From Sarcocystis neurona (lineage: Eukaryota; Apicomplexa; Conoidasida; Eucoccidiorida; Sarcocystidae), in assembly GCA_000727475.1 (NCBI GenBank), contig KL647311.1, forward strand, positions 1,289,017 to 1,353,016: 64,000 nucleotides of DNA, in the 5' to 3' direction. A program made the translations under genes and the position numbers. Positions within the stretch are counted from its first letter, which is position 1. Every line of letters begins with the position of its first letter. Of this stretch, positions 45,722 through 57,700 are shown in pieces. Under the pieces are notes generated by a model. It searched no databases. It worked only from the letters and a program-made list of their open reading frames with translations, and was not told the DNA's origin.

Positions 45722-47010
45722 CCAGGGGATGCCACGACCATATGTCGTCGAGCTGCTCTTCCTCACAGAAACTCCTGTCTGACTACTCAGCACGTGCACG
45801 CACATATAGACACACGTGAAACATTCGGATACACATGTGTGTGTCATATACGCATATATACATATATATATAAATTAGAAGGTAGATTTACGCGTACACG
45901 CAGAGAAACAAGTGTGTTCAAGCATGTGGATACTGTCTTCCCCTTACGTCTGTATAGGTATGTGCATGTGTGTCTGTGTACTTTCTTGCTCATATACGTA
46001 TATAGACCTACACGTATCTGTATGCGTGTGTGTCTATATACATTCTTCCTCATACGTATACGAATACGCACATGTAGTATTTTTACTCTGTACACAAATG
46101 TGTGTAACTCTACATATATCTACGTTGTGCTTTATACGCAGGTATGGATACGAATATGTGTATGTATATATATATATATATATATGAATAGAAATGCACA
46201 CACGCGTGGGTAGATGTGTTTGTATATGAAAAGTAGGGCTGCTGCGATTCGAGCAAGTGACTCGTGTAGTGCTCCCACTCCATAAATATGCGTGTAACTA
46301 TACATGTATATATTTTGCTTTAAACGCAGGTATGTATACGTATATATATATATATATGTGAATAAAAGTGCAAACACGTGGATAGACGTGTTTCTCTATG
46401 GAAAGTAGGGCTGCTGCGGTTGGAGTGAATGACTTTGTGCAGACGTCTTTATTCGTGCACGCACAAGCGCGGTGCTGCGTTCTGGGTGTTGGTGAATTTG
46501 AAGCGTGCACATCCGCAGACATATATACACATATGTATACATATGTATACGTCAGTCTACGAATACATCCACATGGGTGTTCATATGACCTCAACACAAA
46601 CAAGAAGCAGGGACTGCCACACACACTCTATATATATGTATATATATATATATAGTCTCTGTGTCGTGTGTGTGTGTGTGTGTGTGTGTGTGTTGTGTGT
46701 ATGTGGGAGCGTGCACAGGTGTAGAATGTCACATATATATATTTGCAGCTGAGTCACGAGGTCCACGTACGAGTCCCTACTTGTACACATATATGTGCGG
46801 TTTTGTTCTTTTGTAGGATCCCACGCATTCACAAAGATGTGTGGACGTGTATCCACGTTGATATATTAGAAAATACACATACACACGTGTCAGCGTGCGC
46901 GTCTCTCTATGGGTGGAAGTGAATGCAGGAGACTGACACAGAGGGACAGGCACACAGGTGTGTGTGGAAACTTTTTCGTTTATCTACTCCCCTATGTACA
47001 TTGGTGGGAG
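45722..47010. other. Microsatellite-rich intergenic segment
   Basis: TA, TATG and GT tracts are dense (for example 45850-45875, 46165-46186, 46338-46360, 46625-46655 and a (GT)n run at 46667-46692). The many His/Tyr/Ile/Cys/Val-rich ORFs are products of these repeats. Confidence 0.6.
46128..46440. repeat. Direct duplication, about 130-140 bp, copies about 190 bp apart
   Basis: Copy 1 (about 46128-46264) and copy 2 (about 46314-46440) share in order: gctttatacgcaggtatg-like start, a (TA)n tract, gtgaataRAARtgca, a cgtgg(g)tagaYgtgttt segment and the end gaaaRtagggctgctgcg. The copies differ in microsatellite length and by scattered substitutions. Confidence 0.75.
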
Positions 47011-47369
47011 AAGTCGACAGGTTTCACCTGCATCACAGAGACGCACGTCAAAGCGACCTTCTCTGTCGTTCTGTCGACGTTGTTTATTTACGTGTGGACA
47101 AAAAGATACACAGGCAACTATCGAAGAGGGAGAATGACCTGCGTCTGCAGGTAACGGACTCTCTGTGTCAGACCGCACCTGTCTACAAGTGAGAATCTTG
47201 ACAGACGCTATAGCCGGCGTGCGCAGCAGACGAACCTTAAACTTGCAAGATATAAAGGCAACAATCACGGCAGCAGCTTTTTACTTTGCCGTCTGCACAC
47301 GTCACTCTGCGTGGTCAGGCGTGCCTGCGGAGTGATACAGACGCCTGCGCGTGTACAGAAAGGTATTCA

Positions 47370-47612
47370 CAACAACACCTCTGCCGTAATAAAACGTGTG
47401 AGGTGGAAACTTTAGGAGACACCGATGACGCCGAAGAGAAAGCGGTACTCCCTCTTTTCTTTGGGGTAAACAATGGTGAGTTCGTTGCCAAGTTTCCACA
47501 ACAACACCTCTGCCGTAGTGAAAGGTGTGAGGTGATAGTTTTTGAAAGCAGCGGCATCGAAAAATGCAGTACTCCTTTCTTTGGGAGACGCAGAGGGAGG
47601 TTCTCTGCCCCA
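47370..47612. repeat. Imperfect tandem duplication, about 120 bp x 2
   Basis: The block cacaacaacacctctgccgt ... aaRgtgtgaggt ... gtactcc ... tttctttggg occurs at about 47370-47466 and again at about 47488-47594. The middle sections have diverged. One plus frame (47286-47876) is open through both copies and repeats QQHLCR..CEV, but the minus frame is open too, so coding is unproved. Confidence 0.7.
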
Positions 47613-48056
47613 ACCACATACATAGAGGCGTATTTATCTGTGGGAATAGATGAAAGCCTACATATATCTACACACATAAATGTAAACACACAAACAAAAG
47701 GGCCTCACTTTACATATTTATGTGAACTGCGTATGGGTAGCGTATGTATGTGGACACAAAAAAAGAATATATATGTATATATATATATATGTACGCTGAT
47801 GTGTCAACAGGGAAGAAACAACCTCTTAAAGGCTCTGCGCTTCTCTTTCGTTTCCCCCCTTTCATGTTTTCTCTGACGTTGCCGAAAGCGAGTCTTCACG
47901 CTCACACGTACAATCGCCTCAGGGAGAATCTTCAAGAAGCGTTTATTACGGTCTTCGAAGAACTAGGATGCCGTCTGAAAAGTGGATTCTCTCCTTTTCT
48001 TCCTGACAGTATTAACTGTAGAATTGAAAGTAGCTTTCTTCAGGACCCGAACACGC

Positions 48057-48071
48057 ACACACACACACGCA

Positions 48072-48119
<48 letters not shown>
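48057..48119. repeat. (CA)n microsatellite, left flank of the gap
   Basis: Nearly pure alternating A/C with one early interruption (accacac). It runs to within 10 bases of the N-run. Confidence 0.95.
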
Positions 48120-48121
<2 letters not shown>

Positions 48122-48128
48122 CCTACTT

Positions 48129-48376
48129 NNNNNNNNNNNNNNNNNNNNNNNNNNNNNNNNNNNNNNNNNNNNNNNNNNNNNNNNNNNNNNNNNNNNNNNN
48201 NNNNNNNNNNNNNNNNNNNNNNNNNNNNNNNNNNNNNNNNNNNNNNNNNNNNNNNNNNNNNNNNNNNNNNNNNNNNNNNNNNNNNNNNNNNNNNNNNNNN
48301 NNNNNNNNNNNNNNNNNNNNNNNNNNNNNNNNNNNNNNNNNNNNNNNNNNNNNNNNNNNNNNNNNNNNNNNNNNNN
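48129..48376. other. Assembly gap (248 N)
   Basis: A run of undetermined bases lies between two (CA)n tracts, so assembly probably failed in the repeat. The real length is unknown. ORFs drawn across it are artefacts. Confidence 0.98.

Positions 48377-48442
<66 letters not shown>
48377..48442. repeat. (CA)n microsatellite, right flank of the gap
   Basis: Pure alternating A/C of about 33 units starting directly at the end of the N-run. Confidence 0.95.
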
Positions 48443-48446
<4 letters not shown>

Positions 48447-48645
48447 TTCTGCATCCGTGATACGGAAGCTGCAGGGGAAGGACATGTCAACGAGAATGGA
48501 CGACATTTACGGAAGTAACCGTTTGTTTGTTGTGCACCTAGAACCAGCCCGTCTTCTCTTAAATTACGCTTTCTTAATCAACTGTTCTGAATTATGTGCA
48601 AGTCGGTCCAGCTGCAACAGTAAGGAAGTTCAGCTGTAAGTTTCT

Positions 48646-49704
48646 AAACAACCCTTCAGTCTTTTCCGGAATATCTCTGCCACTCTTTTTTGAATTTCAG
48701 TCGCTTGTGCGCAGCCACCCTCTCCCGTGAAACACACTTGACGTTGACCTACTGAAAACCTATTTGTAAAGCCAGGCGTCGTCGCGTTGCGCCAGTTCCG
48801 CTTCCAAATAAAATAGGGTCACTGTGCGAACAGGACCTTTTCCTCGCGAAACACGTTGCTCGAAATTAGCCTGCTTCTGCCGAGAATTAAAAGCAAAGAC
48901 TAATCTAGTGAAACTACTGCTGACCGCTCTTCCGCACTCTGCTGCGGCGTAAGTGTGACCCCTTCTGCATAAAAGCCTTGTCTCTCTATTAAAACAACAC
49001 TTATGACAAGTTAGTGTAACCAAATATCGGATTTGGTTTGGAGTCCGACATTAGATCGGATTCCAAATAAAGTTAAACTCTTCAAAGAGAAACCTGTGCA
49101 TACGTGTACACCTACCTGGGACTTCGCTCTAAGTATGCCTGTTGGGAGTGTGGAGAGTCGGCAGCGGTTCGACATTCATGTGCGCAAACACTCACACGAA
49201 TATGTAGTCTTCTACCGTAAACAAGATAAACCTCGGTTATGATCGAAACCGTCTGAGTTTTCATTGAATCTGCAATAGCTCACACGGTCGCGACGACTTT
49301 CCACTTATTAATGTGACTATACATGTATGCACATATATACATATTTGTCTCATCCCTCTATGTATATATATATATTTATATTTGTCTATATATCCACGGC
49401 ACTACATACTCACAGTTCGATAGTTTATCTGTCTGTCTCATATAGATATGTTCTACATCACAGTGTACCAAAGGTATCACCGGCCAAATGAGACGGATAC
49501 GCAGACTTGTTTCGGCGGATAAGGTCTACCGATCACTAATGTTACACCGCATCGTATTGACTTTGTCGTATACAGCAGAGTGCTTGACTGACCCCCTTTA
49601 TATGAAAGACGTTTAGAGGGAGAACTTGCGGCAACCACATTTACCTGTTGAGACGTTGTTCGTTCCGGTTTTCGAGAGTGCTCCCGAAGAGCTTCCACAA
49701 TCAC
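48646..49704. other. No gene supported
   Basis: Repeat-poor unique sequence with short ORFs on both strands (48760-49023 -, 49033-49242 +) and a TA microsatellite near 49350-49395. No motif or clear splice structure was seen. Confidence 0.5.
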
Positions 49705-50345
49705 TGTCTCACTACTATTGCTACTAGTACTACTGCCAGTGATATGACTACATATTATTAGTGCAAAATTACTATCATTCTTGCTTATAATAGTGTGCCT
49801 ACAATAACTATCAGTGCTACTAATATTATTACTACAATTCCTAACATTAATACGACTACAACTAATAATAAGGATATGACTGCACTCACTCTCACAATGA
49901 CTACTACTACCATTATCAGTAGAAGTATTATCACCACTCTCACTACTACTACCCTTACTACTACTACTACTACTACTACGACTACGACTACTACGACTAC
50001 TACTATTGGTACTACTGCTACTAACGGTAATAATGGTATGGCTACACCAACTATCTCTACTCCTACTGTCATCAGTACAGTTACTATCACTACTCGTGCA
50101 ACCACAACTATTATTACAACAATTGCTGCCGCTGTACTACTACTACTACTATTACTACTACTACTACTACCACTACTACTACTACCACTACTACTACCAC
50201 TACTACCGCCAGTACCCACCAGCCACAGAATTGATATCAATATCACTAGTATTACTACTCGTATTACGTACTGTATCAATATGACTACTACTATTACTAC
50301 CACCATAGCAGACTGCTGTGGCTGTGGTAATAACTTGCGCAAGTA
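49705..50345. repeat. Long degenerate (ACT/ATT)n trinucleotide region
   Basis: About 640 bases are dominated by ACT, ATT, ACC and ACG triplets in one register, purest at 49935-50000 and 50140-50210. This keeps the plus frame Thr/Ile-rich and the minus frame Val/Ile-rich. This triplet class differs from the CAG class elsewhere in the window, and neither ORF (49795-50346 +, 49785-50342 -) can be taken as a gene. Confidence 0.85.
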
Positions 50346-50767
50346 GTGCTAGTAGAAACCTTCCAGAAATTCTTCTAGTACTGTTGGACCGCGATAGTTC
50401 TTCCCTCTATGTTGGTTTCTGGTTTCCCCATGCCCACATGTATACGCATCGGTACATACACCTGCAGATACACATAGTTTCAGAGTGAGAGAGAGCCGTG
50501 GGCGTTAAACGGACGCATCTGCGTAGGATAGGAACTGGTGGGTTCACGCGTGCGGACGCACGGAGATTATAGATTGTCATTCTCCACTCGAAACGCTCTT
50601 TCTTGGCTTTTTGTAGCAACGGAGCGCACAAGTTGAGAAAGAGACGTTAATGTACATACATGTTTCCCTCTTGATTGCTGAAAAAACTATAGAAGATGTA
50701 TAACCAATGCTGTAGAAAAGAATGCACTTGAGCACATGTGAGTCCCCTGTAGATCGGTGCGTATACA

Positions 50768-50801
<34 letters not shown>

Positions 50802-51129
50802 CAAATACATATGTGTGTACGCGCCCGGTCTGAAACCGGGCTTGTGGATGTGTATATTCGTATTATGTGGATCTCTATAAAATTTGAACATATATTTGTA
50901 TATGCACATATCTGTTTGTAGAGAGAGACAAAGAGGATTCTTCAGAACATATATTCCACACGTATCCTTTCTGGTGATTTTACTGATCCTGAATAGTTGA
51001 CAGCCCTGGTTTGAATTCGTGTATACGTGAAGGTCTCTTCCACACTGTAAAAAGTCAGCACACCCGGCTGTAGCCGGGTGTATGTACACCGGCACCGCTG
51101 AAGAAGAGCGGATGAATTCTGGGTTTGAC

Positions 51130-51245
51130 ATTTGACGTCAAGAAATGCGTTTTATTTTGACTTTGTTCTGAAAACGAAAGAACGTTTTCCTGATCGCTGG
51201 AAAAAATTTCAGCCCGGTGAATTTTATCTGAATTCGTCCGTGTAA
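51130..51245 (+). other. Exon-like island, unassigned
   Basis: A short plus frame without ATG has ordinary protein composition (for example FDFVLKTKERFPDRWKKFQ) and ends at a donor-like tccgt|gtaagg at 51241-51242. No family is recognised. The orientation agrees with the islands at 47.8-48.6 and 51.85-52.25 kb. Confidence 0.28.
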
Positions 51246-51842
51246 GGCGGAAAAACTTTTACTTCCCCGTGCACAGCTGCGCGGTCGAGCCAGTTTCACC
51301 TCTCGCAGGTTGACTTCAGTTCCTTTTAGGACGGAACCGATACTGCTTCTTTAGCACACTGCTGAGAAGTTCGATTCTTCTGCGGTAGTCTTCCTAGTCA
51401 ATCGGCTCGTTCTCACAAAAAAACCAGAGAACGCCCTCCCGATGCTTAACAAATTTTCTGCATATTCACTCGACTCACGAAAAAACGTTCTCTACTAAGT
51501 TAAAACCAACAACACACGTAATTCTGCATTCGTGTAGAGGTGTGTGTGTGTGTGTTTGTGTCTGTCTGTCTGTCTCCCTATACAGAGTATACAGAGGGAG
51601 ACCTGTGAATAGGGATATAATAAGACAGTAGAGCTGCCTATACTTGAGTGCATACGTGAAAGTGTGCGGGGCAACTTACATGTTTATAATGTTACTAACA
51701 CCTTTATGTCTCCTTGGCTTGTAGCACTTTCTTTTTGCGCTCCTCCTTTTTGTTTGGCGTCCCTTATCTTCCGAAAATCAGAAGCTTTCTGTTTTGCGGC
51801 CATGTCTTTTGTGGGGTTGAGTGTGTCTCGTGTAATTCTTAA

Positions 51843-52245
51843 GGAAAAAAGAACGTCTTTCAGTAGGAGAAGCTACCGTCCTCCTTACACCGGAAGAGCT
51901 TCTTTATGTGGAGAGGCGTTTGCGTACTTTAGCGAAGAAACTTTCGTCGTTGCAGAACGTCATTTTCGAATAAAATGTTCACCACGTAACTTGCACACTT
52001 GATGCACTTTCTGGTTTTCGAATGTGTTTCCCTTCTTTAAAGAGAACAGTCTTTGCAGAACGAGAGACCGGATCTTCTTATGCGCTGCCTATATTTTCGG
52101 TTAAGTCTTCACTGTCGAAAAGAAAAAGCTCTCTCTTTCCTCAAACGCACTGTGCTCCGAAAAAACAAAGTTTCTCCTCTTGAGAGAGAAGTTAGCGTCT
52201 TTCTTGAGAATCAAGAATCCTTCCCTGTGCAGCCACGTGTATCTT
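51843..52245 (+). other. Two exon-like, Leu/Lys/Glu-rich islands (possible helical protein)
   Basis: A frame at 51848-51979 reads as an amphipathic helix (for example LLTPEELLYVERRLRTLAKK). A second island from a good pyrimidine-rich acceptor (gtctttgcag|aacgag, about 52056) to about 52241 reads similarly (for example KEKALSFLKRTVLRKNKV). The first ends at TAA about 80 bases before the second begins, and both contain the sequence ttgcagaac at that junction. They could be adjacent exons or a first island with a terminal exon. No family is recognised. Confidence 0.33.
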
Positions 52246-52261
52246 TATCTATGTATATGTA

Positions 52262-54792
52262 GACACATATACACAGGGTATTGTAATGGGGGAATCAGAT
52301 GCAGATGTACACTTATATATATATATATACATACATGTATGCATATGAATATTCACATACAAATATATCCATACATATGCATATGTATCTATGTACACAC
52401 GTAAGTACATACGCGTGCATATAGGCAGACGCGTACACTCATACCTACGTATTAACATATATATATATATACACGTATATCTGTAAATGGGCGTGTGTGC
52501 CAGTGACGAATACTGACGTATTCGTGTGTGCTCGAGGTGAGAGAAATTTTAATTGACGACTCCGCCCCTTGATAGGAAAGCGCCTTCGTGCCTCGCGATC
52601 TGGAACTTTCATAAGCTTCTCCTTTTCTGTTTTTTCCTTCTCTTCGCCCACGGCGCCTCGCCTCTGTCGAACGCGTCCTCCTTCTTCTCACGAGTGTAAC
52701 GAAGCCCAGGCAAGAATACTGAGGAACACTTTCCTCTATTTCTTTTCGTGCCACATGTACATACGCAGATATATGCGTGATTCAATAGAAAACCCGTACG
52801 CGCACATGTGCGTACGTGTCTGCACCCGTATATTTACGTCTGCTTACACATACACGTACATACATATATATATATATACATGTATATGCACACATATATG
52901 TACATTTGTATATGTAATACATGTATCTATATATATACATATATATAAGGAAGGATGTGTACATCGACTATTATATAGCAATCTCAACGTGTGCGTCAGA
53001 ATCGTTCATTCCTCGCTCTCCATTTAACATAGGGAAACAGATACACTTCTATATGAATAAAGTCAATACACCTTCGGGGCGTTTGTTCATATCCGCGTGA
53101 ACGCATTTATCTATGTAGACACATATGTACACGTCAAGTGGAGAAGATACTCTCCCCTACGGATCGATACAGAGGAAGGCAACCGCAGCAGAACAAACAG
53201 AAGAGTCGAAAAGAGTCGCCACGTACAACATGGCTCCCGATCAATCTTTTCATCTATATATATGAATATATAGATACACATTAATAGTGAGTGTATAAGA
53301 AGACTCATGAGGTATACGGATGCATATGTGTATAGATCGATATACGGTTTGAATGATATAAAGCAAGTCACCAGGCGGACCCCGCCAACCCCATGTCTAA
53401 AGTTTTCATAGTATAGCTGGCGTAGTCCCTGCACGCAGGCGGCAAACAAGCGAAGGTAAAAGAAACGTTGGCACCTGTATGTCCACTCACTTGTCGCCGC
53501 ACATATATACATATATATAAATGCGACAGAGTGACCCAAATACACATATACATATATATATATATACATGCGCAAGCACACACCTGTACTCGCGTATGAA
53601 TACGTAGGACGACAACCCGGCGGCAACTGGGTGGCACGAAGCACACAGGCAGAGGTGCGCCACGAACGAAAACGAAAAGTGAGGAGTGCAAAGTCTTCCT
53701 GTACGCATCTGTGTACGTGAGAGAGACAGTATCATCTTCTACGCAGTCACTCATAAATAGTTTATATATATATATGTACACGAGTCTGTTAACCGCGCAG
53801 TCGAGCAGCTCTGAGGAATTATTTCCCTCTCTATGTACGCATATATAAAATTGTGAGTACAACCATGTCTATGTGCACACACGTGTACGTACCTATACAT
53901 ATATTCACATGCAGTCATCTGCATATGTGCCAACCCACACCTGTATGTAGGTATCCTTATATACACATATCCGTAGAATGGACCACACATATTCATATAT
54001 ATGTATACATATGCGTCCTGCAGCTGCAGATCCATGTCTCTGCTTGAAAATTTGTATGGATACCTCTGTCTACATGCCGCTCCCCATTTCCACATGTATA
54101 CACGTATGCGCCGCATACATGTACATGCTGATCCGCACATTCACATACCTCTCTCCTCTACTTGTTTGTCGGGCCCTATATATTCTCTCTCCATACATCC
54201 ACCTACATATATGCATACACTTTATATCGATCTCTTGCGCGCGGACGCATGCTGCCTCCTCCTCTTTCTTTCTCTGTTTCTTTACAGGATGTGTCTGCGC
54301 GCACGGGTCGTCAGTTTCCCCCGCGGAGACGCAGTTTGCTGCACACACATATAGATGCGTATGTACGCACTCTTTACGTCTACTGACGATGAAGAAGAAG
54401 ACTGTCGAATCTTGTCTGTCTCCTGCGTTAGCATCCAAGAGCTGTTCTTGTCGACGGTCGGCGTCTTCAGATCGCTCTCAGCATCTCTTGACATTCTTCG
54501 AAACGAGCACTTATCTACACGTCGTCTCCCTATATATTTCTCGACGCGTGTGTGCCGGCGAACCACGTGAATACAACGGTCGACGGTCGCGTGTCTCTAT
54601 ATGTATAAAGGGAAATACATACATATATATATATCAATATACGTGTATCTAGAGAAGGAAGAAAATGTGTGTGTGGAGGACATGTGTGTGCGTGTGTAGA
54701 GCCGTGGACCCGAAAAGCCTTGTTTCCCGCTACAGGCGAAGAGGAGGATTCTTTAGTTCTTCACGAAAACAAAAAACCGGGAGAATGTCGTT
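52262..54792. other. Microsatellite-rich segment; no supported gene
   Basis: TA/CA/TATG tracts dominate (52312-52330, 52455-52475, 52865-52950, 53505-53565, 53763-53780, 53990-54010, 54620-54640). Charged frames at 52569-52750 and 54282-54570 occur on both strands and cannot be assigned. It ends at the 3' end of the minus-strand proteasome gene. Confidence 0.5.
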
Positions 54793-57700
54793 CTATAAAG
54801 TCACCCACCACTTGCTGTCGAGGTAGTACGGAGCCTCCACATTAACGCCGTCTTCCGTTATCTTCGTAAACTGAATCTGCATGCAAGCATCCCATCAGCA
54901 AAAACAAAACAGAAACACATACATACATACATATATACGCACATAGACATATATACACTTATATATATATATATATGTAAATGTATGACTCGACAATGAT
55001 ACGTACACACATACTCATGTGTAGATGCAGGGCCACATACAGGTAGATATATATATATATATATATAAACGCATATGCGTGTATATCGCAGGTAGCTCAT
55101 GGGGTCACACACACACACACACACACACATACACACATAACCCATACACGCCATACGCGTTTTAACAAATATGAGTTAGTCTCCCTCGTCCTGTCTCTCA
55201 ACGAGAATAGGTAGACCTCTGCATACATATGCACGCATGCACCTGCACTTTTATCTCTTTCTCCCTCTCTCTCTCTACGTATGTGTATACAGATATATAT
55301 ATATATACATATATATATATGTGTATGCACACATATATATTTGTATGTATGTGAGACAGACAGGCACGGCTACGTGTATATATATACATGTACATATACA
55401 AATATATATATATATGTATATACAAAGTATATTACGCCCCCATATGGAAGGTCACACATAAATACACTGACGTGCACAAACCAGCATATATATAGAGAGA
55501 AGGAAGTAGTAGACGTCAGCTTCTTACTTGAAGTAAACGCAGCAGCAAATAACAGCAGAACGTTGCATCTTGTAACACCGGAAACATCTACCCCTCACAC
55601 ACATAAACATATTCCCTCTCTCCATATATATATGGTATCTGGGTGAGGCATACGCACATATTTATATATAGAGACAGAGACAGAGACAGAGGAACATACA
55701 GTCTCCTTTTTTTGTGTAAGTTCATGTGTATATATATATATATGTGGGAAATGCTTACCCTGTATATGAATACACATTTGCGTACTATATAAACATGTGC
55801 TATAAATATATACATGTGGAAGTGTGGGCGGGTGCAGCATGCTACACGTAGCAACTTCTCCGTTGTCTACTCTGATTGACGCTGCAGTGAAGATCTGTAA
55901 GGCCCATAAATCAATTTTTTGTTGAAGAAGAAGAAACTGAAGAGCTACCACAGCAACTGCATATATAAATATATATGTATATACGTGTACATATGTTAGA
56001 ATTATACTCTGCGTTCATACACGTATGTATATATATAAGGCGCAAACAGAAAGGTGCTCATTTCTTCTTTTTTTGTGTTACTCTTTCTACATCTACAAAC
56101 ATATCAAGAAGGTTCACTCCCCCTGTACTCCTACACATGTATACATACGCTTATTTATACGCCACTACACAAGAACATACATATACATGTATTTATGGAC
56201 ACACAATAAAATTTCAACTACGATTTACATCTGTCCTCCTACATATGTGTATGCACGCCTATTTATATGCCACTACCCAAGCTTATATACATACGTATAT
56301 ATACACATACGTGTATGAACACAGAGTATAATTCTAACATATGTACACATTTATACATATATATATATATATATGTACATACAAGAAGCACGGCACATAT
56401 GTACATACATACAACATCTATTCAAGTAGTAGTAGTTGTTGTTGTTGTAGGCACAGGTTATATATACATGTACAAATATATTGACTTCCTGCATGTACAT
56501 GTATACATCCACGTACACAAACACATACGTATATATATATATATATATATACACCTGCATGCCCGTATACACATGCCCCCGTACATGCATATCCATATCC
56601 AGATGTATATGTATGTATACGTGTATGCATGCACGATACTACAGATTGAAATCGATACGTATATATGTATACACGTGCGTGTGTATTTATGTAAAAGGGT
56701 ATACGGACACCGGTGGACAAAAGCAACTTGCGAGAGCAAGAAGAATATTGGGATAGAGAGAAGTAGTTGACAAAAAAGGGAGGATCAACTGACAAAACTC
56801 AAGAAGCTTCGTGAACGACTGAGAGGGGAACAGGAAAGTGATACTTACCCTGTTGGACGCCCCGCAGTCTCTGTAGAAAAGTACTCGCATGCACTCCTCC
56901 AGCAGCGACCGCGCTTCCCTAGTGGAAAAAGAAAACACCCGCACATTCCACAAGACACGCAGCAGCAGCAACAGCAGCAGAACAGCCAAAACGATTAAAA
57001 GCAGCTGCACCAGCGGCAGGGGAGCTGCTGCAGCAGAACAAGGCGCTGAAGCAGCAGCAGCAGCAAAGTCAGCAGCAACATCGCCAGCAACACCGGAAGC
57101 AACTGGAACAGCAGCAGCAGCAGCGGTCGAAGGGAAGCAGCAGCACTAGCAGTAGGCGAACGGGGGCAGCAGCAGCAGCCCAAGGGAAAGGGCAACAGCA
57201 GCCGTAGGGCAGCAGCAGCAGCCGTAGGGCAGCAGCAGCAGCCGTAGGGCAGCAGCAGCAGCAGCAGCGGCTGCGCGTGGGAGGAGAGCAGCTGCAGCGG
57301 GAAAGGTTGAAGCAACTCCAGCAGCACGGCAGCAGACAGCAGCAGGTAGAAGAGCTGCTGCCCACCACCGGTGCGCATCAGCAACAGCGGCAGCAGTAGT
57401 CGACTGTTGTTCGGCAGGAGAATCAACAACGCAGGGACATCAACGCGGCAGTGCCGTCGACGGATAGCAGCAGCAGCAGCACTTTCAAAATTTGGACAGA
57501 AGCAGAACAGCAGCATCCCCCGCGCAGGACGCAGGAAAATTATATACGAAAATATACACATTGCATGCAAGAGAGAATCGGGAAAATGCAATTATCCTGC
57601 ATGCATACGCTCCTTCTCTGGGTACGAGAAAATGTTTACATCTTCAATGTGTATATATATATATATATGTCTTGTGCTGCATATACATTATCCACATGCA

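Larger units (their letters stand above)
47820..48645 (+). other. Plus-strand exon-like islands on both sides of an assembly gap
   Basis: Left of the gap (47864-48049) a frame reads as an ordinary amphipathic protein (for example RLRENLQEAFITVFEELGC). Right of it (48457-48639) another frame is protein-like (for example DDIYGSNRLFVVHLEPARLL) and ends at a good donor, cagct|gtaagt, at 48637. No family is recognised. They may be exons of one gene whose middle lies in or around the (CA)n gap. Confidence 0.3.

Noticed and set aside
47744..48518. ORFs running across the N gap with poly-Thr/His or Cys/Val tracts
   Set aside because: They are artefacts of reading (CA)n and N bases as coding.
49795..50346. 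Thr/Ile-rich (+) and Val/Ile-rich (-) ORFs of about 185 codons
   Set aside because: Both are direct translations of the degenerate (ACT)n repeat and have no independent support.
56995..57591. Minus-strand Leu/Cys/Pro-rich ORF
   Set aside because: It falls in PSMB4 intron 4 and is produced by CAG repeats and an 18-bp tandem unit. The proteasome reading frame skips it.
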